From CAZIZT01 sp964544085 (lineage in GTDB: Bacteria; Campylobacterota_A; Desulfurellia; Desulfurellales; Hippeaceae), in NCBI GenBank assembly GCA_964544085.1, contig CAZIZT010000002.1:6495-70494 (forward strand): a stretch of DNA of 64,000 bases, read 5' to 3'. The notes below the pieces were generated by a model. The model had not been told where the DNA came from. It searched no databases and saw only the letters and a program-made list of their open reading frames with translations. Every line of letters starts with the position of its first letter. Within the stretch, counting starts at the first letter, position 1. Positions 17,516 through 23,854 of this stretch are shown here, piece by piece. The translations under genes were made by a program, and so were the position numbers.

Positions 17516-19228
17516 TTACTGTACGTAGCTTCCGTTCTTGAAGTACTTGAACTCAAGCGGTATGCTTCTCTGACCCTGAGGTGTCACGCTAACAACTATA
17601 CCCTCAACATAAGGATCGTTCGGATTGATCGGGCAGGTGTTACCGGTAAGCGTATCAACATCTATTGTTCCTGCCATACCGCTGCAACCCTTTCCAGATG
17701 GTACCATGATCATGAACTTCACAGGGATACCGTATGCTATCTGGTCAGCTGTCAATCCGAAATCCTGCTGTATATCAGCACCGGTTATCTGGATCTCACC
17801 ACCAGCAGGTATAGTAGCAATCTGCTTCAGAGCGATCATCATGCTTCCAGAGCCACCATCTTTGAATGTTGCTGCAAATACCTTTGCATCCTTATCGTAT
17901 CTGTTAAACAGCTTAATATAAGTCTCATAGCCATCGCCGCTCTTAACGAACGGTACCATAGCCTCAAGACCACCGTACCATGCACCTGCATCTCCGTTTG
18001 TTGGAGCATAGCATACATTCGTGGCGCCCGATACATCCGTCACACTCATGTTGGAAATTGTCCAGGATGTTGGCGAGAGGGATGTTGTGCCATCAACTTT
18101 AATATCAAGGCAGCTGCTATTATTCAAAGCCACGTTGGTAGCAGAGCAAGTCCATGCTGTCTTGTCGCTGTTTGCTGTACAATCTACGTTCATGTACTTA
18201 ACGCTTGTTATACCGCTTTCAGGAGCAAGGCTTGTGAGTGTGAAGCTCACAGTACCTCTTATAGCACTGCATGCAAGATCAGTACCAACTATATACTGAT
18301 CACATGTTGTTGTGGTGCCACCACCACTTGTTGGGCAGTTACCGCTGCATGCTGCGCAGCTGCTCAGACCGCATCCTGTGCCGCATGTATAAATTTCAGT
18401 TGTGTTAACAACCTTTGAGCCACCCAGGAACTGTGTGAAATCAACATCTGTATTGAGCTCTGCTCCAAGATTCAAAAGACCAGAACCAACAGCTATATTA
18501 CCGCACTTCGGCAGAATCTCTGCAAACACCTTGTTGTCCACAGACTCATTTGGAGCCGTGAAGTTGATAAGTATCTGAGGATTGTTGTCGCAGGAAGCAT
18601 CCAGATTAGGCTCAACATACACACCAGAGCCAATATCTTTTACAGTGTAATTACCTGGACCAGTGCCTTCAACAACCTGAGCAAGATACAAATAGTGACC
18701 AGAATCAGTGCCGGTGGAGCTGGCATTGTCAACCCTTAAAGCAATATTCGGTGTTGGTGAAGAGATTGTTGAGGATGTTATAGCAGCGATGTAATAACCA
18801 ACAGAAGCGCTGCTTGCAGTAGTCAAATTATCCATCCTGATTGTTTTTCCAACTAACCCAAGCACATCAGGATAATTAGTAGAGCCTGCAGACGAGTTAT
18901 CAGCAAGCAGTACGTAGTAAACCGTCTGATCAGGGTTGAACTGAGCGTTGTTCAAAATAAAGTTCAGAGTATCATTCAGATTAAGATCAGCGCCAAGTTT
19001 GACAGCTATTGGTGAAACTATGGACGAAGCACCTGCAGAATTACTGTAAACCTCATAAGCAACCTTATAGTAGAAATCGTCCGTGGATGGAGAAAACGCT
19101 TTCAAGGTACCTGCAGTACCTATAGGACATGCTCCATACAACTCGGCAGCCTTCACCTGAGAAACACCCAAGAATGCAGCGACTGCCACAATCATTAACG
19201 CAAGAACCAGACCTTTAATCCTTCCCAT
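17516..19228 (-). CDS. Large exported protein, possible S-layer or surface protein
   Basis: I do not recognise the family. The 570-residue protein has a signal peptide (LVLALMIVAVAAFLGVSQVKA, cut near residue 25), a Ser/Thr/Asn/Gly-rich body with very few basic residues, and a Cys-rich insert near residues 281-310 (CGTGCGLSSCAAC, then CPTSGGG). The C-terminal 150 residues (from YGGLEAMVPF) look like a separate beta-rich domain. ATG 19228 is chosen because GGAGGAGG lies just upstream; an in-frame GTG at 19282 with its own AAGGAGG site could add 18 residues. A near-consensus promoter, multiple ribosome sites and a strong terminator suggest high expression, hence the S-layer guess. It could also be a T2SS substrate. 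Confidence 0.7.
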   Translation of the reverse strand: MGRIKGLVLALMIVAVAAFLGVSQVKAAELYGACPIGTAGTLKAFSPSTDDFYYKVAYEVYSNSAGASSIVSPIAVKLGADLNLNDTLNFILNNAQFNPDQTVYYVLLADNSSAGSTNYPDVLGLVGKTIRMDNLTTASSASVGYYIAAITSSTISSPTPNIALRVDNASSTGTDSGHYLYLAQVVEGTGPGNYTVKDIGSGVYVEPNLDASCDNNPQILINFTAPNESVDNKVFAEILPKCGNIAVGSGLLNLGAELNTDVDFTQFLGGSKVVNTTEIYTCGTGCGLSSCAACSGNCPTSGGGTTTTCDQYIVGTDLACSAIRGTVSFTLTSLAPESGITSVKYMNVDCTANSDKTAWTCSATNVALNNSSCLDIKVDGTTSLSPTSWTISNMSVTDVSGATNVCYAPTNGDAGAWYGGLEAMVPFVKSGDGYETYIKLFNRYDKDAKVFAATFKDGGSGSMMIALKQIATIPAGGEIQITGADIQQDFGLTADQIAYGIPVKFMIMVPSGKGCSGMAGTIDVDTLTGNTCPINPNDPYVEGIVVSVTPQGQRSIPLEFKYFKNGSYVQ

Positions 19229-19282
19229 ATCCTTTCCTCCTCCTTTCTTTAAATACCAGCCACTCAATGATGCCTTGTGCAC

Positions 19283-19363
19283 TTACGAATACCTCCTTCG
19301 TGAACCATGATTTACAAAACCATGAGTTACAAAAATCCTGCACACCCTTTCTTCACCCCCCAT
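19283..19363 (-). CDS. Possible leader ORF 2 (26 codons)
   Basis: A 26-codon ORF in the leader of the surface-protein gene. ATG 19363 is preceded by an AAAGGGGGG tract and the TAA stop directly abuts GTG 19282, an in-frame alternative start of the surface protein. The encoded peptide contains a tandem five-residue repeat FVTHG-FVNHG, produced by a 15-base tandem repeat at 19305-19334. Translation is not proven. Confidence 0.35.
   Translation of the reverse strand: MGGEERVCRIFVTHGFVNHGSRRRYS
19305..19334. repeat. 15-base tandem repeat, two copies
   Basis: CCATGATTTACAAAA at 19305-19319 is followed directly by a second copy with one change (CCATGAGTTACAAAA, 19320-19334). It lies in the 5' leader of the surface-protein gene. 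Confidence 0.85.
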
Positions 19364-19366
19364 CTA

Positions 19367-19399
19367 TCACCCCCCTTTACCATACCTTAGCGATCTCAT
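19367..19399 (-). CDS. Possible leader ORF 1 (10 codons)
   Basis: A ten-codon ORF (MRSLRYGKGG) starting at ATG 19399, about ten bases after AGGAGG (within 19408-19415). It ends three bases before leader ORF 2. Together with ORF 2 it forms a chain of closely spaced start and stop codons. Translation is not proven. Confidence 0.3.
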   Translation of the reverse strand: MRSLRYGKGG

Positions 19400-19443
19400 C
19401 TTTTCATCACCTCCTGCTTTTTCTCTCAAAAAATTCACATTCC

Positions 19444-19472
19444 TTTATAACCCATAGCCGCCCGAATGTCAA
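19444..19472 (-). promoter_or_regulatory. Near-consensus sigma-70 promoter of the surface-protein gene
   Basis: On the minus strand TTGACA (19472-19467) and TATAAA (19449-19444) are separated by exactly 17 bases. Transcription should begin near 19437, giving a leader of about 210 bases to ATG 19228. Confidence 0.85.
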
Positions 19473-19798
19473 GTTAAAACATAGTAAAAATGAGCTTTTC
19501 GAGCACAAAAAACAACTGTCCATTCACAAACCTTCAAGCAAAATTAACCATACATTTGGTGTGCTTGAGTAGCAATAAACATACCCAAATCGATGCAATC
19601 CAGAATAGCTTCTCACCAAATCCCCTTTTGCTATTGAGAATGATACCAACAGGTGGTCGAGGGTAAGCCACCTACTCCCCCTTCATGAGCCTTTTTAGGC
19701 TTAACGCTGAAATCCACTGCCGGTTACACACACCTTTGGATTTAGTTACTTAAAATATTAAACCTTTGATGCACTAAAATCAAGAGAATTTTTCATTG
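19473..19798. other. Non-coding interval rich in inverted repeats
   Basis: No convincing gene is present between the surface-protein promoter and the hldD stop. Pairable segments are AATAGC (19604-19609) with GCTATT (19630-19635), TTCTCA (19610-19615) with TGAGAA (19635-19640), AGGTGG with CCACCT (near 19651-19673), AGCCT with AGGCT (near 19689-19702), and AAATCCA (19710-19716) with TGGATTT (19737-19743). This could be a structured RNA or the decayed end of a mobile element; the strand is unknown. Confidence 0.5.
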
Positions 19799-20743
19799 TT
19801 AGCGATAAAACCCACCGGTTTTTTTGAGAATCTCCACGTAGTCTGTAACGCCCTTTTCGAGCGGAATAAAACCACCCTCGTATCCAGCCTCCCTCAAACG
19901 GGAAAGGTCTGCCTTTGTAAAGGCTTGATACTTCCCTTTCAGCTCTTCTGGAAACCTAACAAACTCAATCCTAACGCTCTTGTAGAGCTTCTCCATAATA
20001 GCAGCAATATCATAAAAAGATCGTGCGGTTCCCGTGCCGCAGTTAAATATACCGCGCCTGTTTCTGTTTTTAAAGAAAAAGAGATTTACCTTTACCACAT
20101 CGTCCACATGTATAAAATCGCGTTTAAATCCCCTGCTGCCTTCAAACAATTTTATTGTTCCATCGTCGAGTATCTGATTGTGAAAATGATAAACGACAGA
20201 AGCCATTTTGCCTTTGTGCGCCTCCTGTGGCCCGTAAACATTAAAATACCTGAGTCCGACAATCTGTATGCCAACAGCATGCAAAAGACCCCTTATGTAC
20301 TGATCAAAAAGAAACTTTGAAAAGGCATACACGTTCAGCGGATATTCACAGCGTCTCTCCTCCACAAAACCGTTTGCACCATCACCGTAAACAGAGGCAC
20401 TGGAGGCATATATGAAGCTTGAATTGGTCTGCGTGGCAAACTCAAGGAGCTTCTTCGAATAGTCATAGTTGTTAGCCATCATATAACTGCCGTCGTTCTC
20501 AAGTGTATTGGTGCAAGCCCCCTGATGGAATATTGTATCAATCCTATAGCTTTTAAACATATCGAGGTTGTTTATAAAGGTCTCTTTATCAACAAAATCC
20601 TTGAATCTTAACGTGTTCAAGTTTCTATGCTTTACGCCGTTTTTCAGGTTATCGACAACTATGATATCATCTATGCCCATATCATTGAGTCCTCTGATCA
20701 AATTGGACCCTATAAAGCCAGCTCCACCTGTTACAATCAGCAT
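19799..20743 (-). CDS. hldD: ADP-L-glycero-D-manno-heptose 6-epimerase
   Basis: A 314-residue extended-SDR enzyme that converts ADP-D-glycero- to ADP-L-glycero-D-manno-heptose for the lipopolysaccharide inner core. It has the nucleotide-binding TGGAGFIGSNL at the N-terminus, SSASVYG near residue 115, a YAFSK (YxxxK) catalytic pair near 139-143, and the HldD-typical HQGACTNT and RYFNVYGPQEAHKGKMASV. Last gene of the recO-dtd-propeller-cytidylyltransferase-hldD run. It implies a lipopolysaccharide-bearing outer membrane. Confidence 0.93.
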   Translation of the reverse strand: MLIVTGGAGFIGSNLIRGLNDMGIDDIIVVDNLKNGVKHRNLNTLRFKDFVDKETFINNLDMFKSYRIDTIFHQGACTNTLENDGSYMMANNYDYSKKLLEFATQTNSSFIYASSASVYGDGANGFVEERRCEYPLNVYAFSKFLFDQYIRGLLHAVGIQIVGLRYFNVYGPQEAHKGKMASVVYHFHNQILDDGTIKLFEGSRGFKRDFIHVDDVVKVNLFFFKNRNRRGIFNCGTGTARSFYDIAAIMEKLYKSVRIEFVRFPEELKGKYQAFTKADLSRLREAGYEGGFIPLEKGVTDYVEILKKTGGFYR

Positions 20744-20761
20744 TCCTTGCTCCCTTTTAGC

Positions 20762-21733
20762 TCATCTCTCAACAATCTCAAAATCAAATGAAACATTATC
20801 CATACCCTGAAGAACACCGTAACCGGATTGTTCCACCTTCCGCTTTAGCTTTCCAGCCTGATCCTTCAACAAAAACCTGACACCTATCCCATCCTTGGTA
20901 AGGTTATAAGCCAGCTTCAAAAACTCATCGACAAGCCTATCGCTTTTAAGGACGAACAGTGCCCTTTTTGTTTCCTCAAAAAGCCCTATTTGATGTACAT
21001 CCGCATTTATTTTCATAAGTTCTGGTTTTCTCAAAAGCAGCTTCACGGCGTTTTTCAGATTAAACCCACCCGGTTCGTTTTCCAGCTCATTGTAAATCCT
21101 ATTCATAAATTCAAGATCTGCCGGAGTATCAACAGATATCCTGTGATTAACAGCATAAAAAATATCATCATCGTAAACACACTCGCCCCTGAACATATCT
21201 TTTCTCAAACCCACCACGGGAAACTGGTGCATCCTCAAGAAACGGTTATCAGAAAGCTCGTCAGCTTTCAGCCAGCAGCGCCTGCTATAGACACCAACGC
21301 CCTCGTGAATGGTTTTCCTGCCTTCTTTATCACACACTCCAACAAAATCAAGGTCGTCACGGGAAAGCAACACCCTGATACGTTTATCCATGGTGGGAAC
21401 CCAGATCAAAGGACAGTCCCCGCTTATAAGCACACAGATGTCGGCTTTAAAGCGGGACGCTGCGGTATTGAGTCTTCCTACTACATCTTCTGTATCGCCA
21501 TCGTAGAAAAATACCGAAACCCCATGCTGGTTAGCTATCCTTTCAAAAACAGCGTTTTCACCCTCAGCTGTTGTTGTTATCACAATTTCGTCGACAAATT
21601 TGCTTTTTTTCAGCGTATCCAGCACGTGATCTATTATCCTTTTATTGCCAATCTTTCTCAGGTGTTTGGCTTTAAGCCTTGATGAACCCAACCTTGCAAC
21701 AACAAAAGCTACTACACGCTTTCCTTCTCCCAT
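20762..21733 (-). CDS. SpsF/NeuA-like sugar cytidylyltransferase
   Basis: A 323-residue protein whose first 220 residues form a nucleotidyltransferase of the SpsF/CMP-acylneuraminate synthetase group (VARLGSSRLKAKHLRKIGN, ISGDCPL). Such enzymes activate acidic sugars with CTP. A C-terminal part of about 100 residues looks like a separate small domain that I do not recognise. It lies 18 bases upstream of hldD and 6 bases after a sialidase-like gene, suggesting a surface-sugar role. Confidence 0.75.
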   Translation of the reverse strand: MGEGKRVVAFVVARLGSSRLKAKHLRKIGNKRIIDHVLDTLKKSKFVDEIVITTTAEGENAVFERIANQHGVSVFFYDGDTEDVVGRLNTAASRFKADICVLISGDCPLIWVPTMDKRIRVLLSRDDLDFVGVCDKEGRKTIHEGVGVYSRRCWLKADELSDNRFLRMHQFPVVGLRKDMFRGECVYDDDIFYAVNHRISVDTPADLEFMNRIYNELENEPGGFNLKNAVKLLLRKPELMKINADVHQIGLFEETKRALFVLKSDRLVDEFLKLAYNLTKDGIGVRFLLKDQAGKLKRKVEQSGYGVLQGMDNVSFDFEIVER

Positions 21734-21739
21734 ACGGAT

Positions 21740-22702
21740 CTACTCCATTTCCACCACCGCAGCTTCTATCCGGGGCTGGTGAGTACCATCATCGGCATAC
21801 CACACAAACCAGAACAGCCCCGGTCGCATTTCTACAAAATCAACATACCCACCATCATAAATGCTGCCTTTGTAATTGCAAAGCCGTAACCTCTCAGCAA
21901 CATTCCCATTCTCAACAACAGCACACGAGCATCCAGGCTCATCACCATCGAGATCCCTGTAGGCAACAAGTATCCTGCCATCGGTGCACCTTTTGGCAAT
22001 TGGGGCATGCCCTTTCAAACCAAGCGGCTGCGGCATGCTCCAGTTTTCAAGATCCCTGCTGATTGAGTAAAACAGATCGTACACCGGCTCAAAGGCACGC
22101 ATGAAAGCCAGGAAGCTCCCATCCGCATCAACAACGGTCGTCTCGTTAAAGGCAACACCACCAAGGGGCCTGGCTATCACACCCTTCAGTTTCCACATAT
22201 CCAGAGGCGATTTACACATCAGCACAACCGGACACACACCTCCAGCGACCTTTCCGTAGCCGGTGGCAATATAGGTATCCTTCGTCTTTTGTAGATGTCC
22301 AAAGCAGTTGAAGTAGCCATCTTCGAAACGAACAGGTTCCCTATTTTCAGGTGGAAGTGAATCAACACTGAAGCAACTAATGTACACCGCCTTTTCGACT
22401 GTACCATCCTTCAGCGGCTTATACTTTCTTGTGCAAAGATAAAGTTTTCCGTTAAAGGGTCCCGATAGTATGGCGTCCATCTCATGATCCTGAAAAGGTG
22501 TATCGTAATGTTCCACGGTCCCGCCCATATTCAGCATCAACATCTTCACAGCTCCGTCGGTGCCGTGAGGCGTGTGCCAGTCGCTTCTACCCTGTCTGTA
22601 TGCCACAAGTGCACTCTCATCGGTCAATCTGGCGATGGTGGGAAATGCGCTGTAGAGACCCTGCTGTTTTTCTACAAGAACGAATCTGTCCAGTATCCTC
22701 AC
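21740..22702 (-). CDS. Sialidase-like beta-propeller protein
   Basis: A 320-residue protein without a signal peptide. Repeating aromatic and Asp-box-like strands (YSAFPTIARLTDESALVAYR, DGSFLAFMRAF, DGRILVAYRDLDGDE, PGLFWFVWYADDG) suggest the six-bladed sialidase/BNR propeller fold. Arg/Asp/His-rich segments (YRQGRSDWHTPHG) could be an active site. No catalytic triad can be assigned with certainty. Coupled to dtd by a 4-base overlap and placed before the sugar cytidylyltransferase gene. Confidence 0.5.
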   Translation of the reverse strand: MRILDRFVLVEKQQGLYSAFPTIARLTDESALVAYRQGRSDWHTPHGTDGAVKMLMLNMGGTVEHYDTPFQDHEMDAILSGPFNGKLYLCTRKYKPLKDGTVEKAVYISCFSVDSLPPENREPVRFEDGYFNCFGHLQKTKDTYIATGYGKVAGGVCPVVLMCKSPLDMWKLKGVIARPLGGVAFNETTVVDADGSFLAFMRAFEPVYDLFYSISRDLENWSMPQPLGLKGHAPIAKRCTDGRILVAYRDLDGDEPGCSCAVVENGNVAERLRLCNYKGSIYDGGYVDFVEMRPGLFWFVWYADDGTHQPRIEAAVVEME

Positions 22703-23154
22703 TTTCTGAGATTCTCCTTTGAATCAAGATAAATAGTCACGGGACCCGTGTTTTTAAGCTCTATGTCCATCATAGCACCAAAAACGCCGCTTTTTACAGG
22801 CACACCCTGAGATTGTAACTCATCCAAAAAGCGCTCGAACATGGGCTTTGCCTCTTCGGGGTTTTTTGCGTAGAAATAGCTTGGTCTGTTGCCCTTTTTC
22901 GTGTCGGCTGCAAGCGTGAACTGGCTCACAACAAGGGCTTCCCCATCTACATCAAGTAGGGATAGGTTAAACTTACCATTTGAATCTGCAAAGATACGCA
23001 TATTGGCGATCTTTCTTGCAACATACTCAAGATCTTTCTCGGTATCGTCTTCGCATACACATGCAAGCACAAACAGACCTCTACCTATCTGAGCGTGCAG
23101 CTTTCCATCAATATATAGACGTGCATACCCAACACGCTGCAATACAACACGCAT
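22699..23154 (-). CDS. dtd: D-aminoacyl-tRNA deacylase
   Basis: A 151-residue enzyme that hydrolyses D-aminoacyl-tRNA (and Gly-tRNA-Ala). Both signature motifs are present: SQFTL near residues 78-82 and TGPVT near 137-141. The N-terminus (MRVVLQRVGYARLYIDG) and length are typical of bacterial Dtd. It follows the recO-like gene by 12 bases and overlaps the propeller gene. Confidence 0.95.
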   Translation of the reverse strand: MRVVLQRVGYARLYIDGKLHAQIGRGLFVLACVCEDDTEKDLEYVARKIANMRIFADSNGKFNLSLLDVDGEALVVSQFTLAADTKKGNRPSYFYAKNPEEAKPMFERFLDELQSQGVPVKSGVFGAMMDIELKNTGPVTIYLDSKENLRK

Positions 23155-23166
23155 AGTTGCGTCACC

Positions 23167-23724
23167 TCACACAAACACGGTAATATTGCTCAAACGTGAA
23201 CCAATATAGCTCTCAACAAGTTTGCTTAGTTCAACAAGTAATCTTTTTTTCTCGTTCTTATCCAACGGTACGCCACTCTCAAAACGGTTAAGCAGATCGA
23301 GTGCGCCCCTTTTCATTGCTCCAATGTCAAATATGCCATTCTCACGCAAAAACTCAAGAAAAAAACCAATAAGCGTATCGTGTATGCCTTCTGTTTTCAT
23401 TTTATTCAGATACAAAAGCAGCGTTCTCAGCCCGCTATGCGACTTCAGACTCACCTCAACCATAAGCAGAGAAGCCGCAAGTCTGTAAAAAGAGCTACGT
23501 AACTCATCAAACCTATCCAGAAGAGTAAATTCCTTAACCATATACAGACCCGACTCTGTTTTTTTCAAGCCGGAGACTTCAACCAGATTCAACAGATCAA
23601 CCCTTTTTGTTTTACCCCAGAAACGCAGACGCACATCTCCATCGTGACTCAATGCATCTGCTACGTAACCGTTTGGTCTCTCCCTTAAAGTGGCGATCAA
23701 ACACTCAAAACGAAATCCTTCCAT
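23167..23724 (-). CDS. recO: Probable short RecO-like recombination mediator
   Basis: A 185-residue protein. The N-terminal region is a plausible OB fold (GDVRLRFWGKTKRVDLLNLVEVSGL). A helical domain follows with the RecO-like phrase FTLLDRFDELRSSFYRLAASLLMVEVSL. It is shorter than most RecO proteins (about 230-250 residues) and lacks the usual Cys zinc site, like short RecO forms in some lineages. No Shine-Dalgarno sequence precedes ATG 23724 and the predicted transcription start is about two bases away. Confidence 0.5.
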   Translation of the reverse strand: MEGFRFECLIATLRERPNGYVADALSHDGDVRLRFWGKTKRVDLLNLVEVSGLKKTESGLYMVKEFTLLDRFDELRSSFYRLAASLLMVEVSLKSHSGLRTLLLYLNKMKTEGIHDTLIGFFLEFLRENGIFDIGAMKRGALDLLNRFESGVPLDKNEKKRLLVELSKLVESYIGSRLSNITVFV

Positions 23725-23732
23725 ATCCGGGC

Positions 23733-23761
23733 AGTGTAATAACCAGCGTATCTCTTGTCAA
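23733..23761 (-). promoter_or_regulatory. Promoter of the recO-dtd-hldD unit
   Basis: On the minus strand TTGACA (23761-23756) and TACACT (23738-23733) are separated by 17 bases. The predicted transcription start is within a few bases of ATG 23724, suggesting a leaderless message. Confidence 0.6.
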
Positions 23762-23795
23762 ATCTATAATAAGATGTCAAATTTATAATAAGAAA
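23758..23795. repeat. 19-base direct repeat upstream of the GGDEF/EAL gene
   Basis: TCAAATCTATAATAAGATG (23758-23776) is followed directly by TCAAATTTATAATAAGAAA (23777-23795). Both copies contain TATAAT. The pair lies between the divergent recO-like and GGDEF/EAL genes, where it could be a regulator site or duplicated -10 elements. Confidence 0.75.
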
Positions 23796-23854
23796 ATTAT
23801 TATCTTGCATCATTGAAAGTAGCGTATATAATTTTATCCGGGTGTATTAGGTTG

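Noticed and set aside
19267..19572. Plus-strand open frame over the surface-protein leader and promoter
   Set aside because: Its composition reflects the complement of the purine-rich leader; it has no ribosome site and overlaps a strong opposite promoter.
19600..19745. Known riboswitch, hammerhead, SRP or tmRNA in the inverted-repeat interval
   Set aside because: I could not match conserved cores of these RNAs (for example CUGAUGA/GAAA of hammerheads or the tmRNA tag) on either strand.
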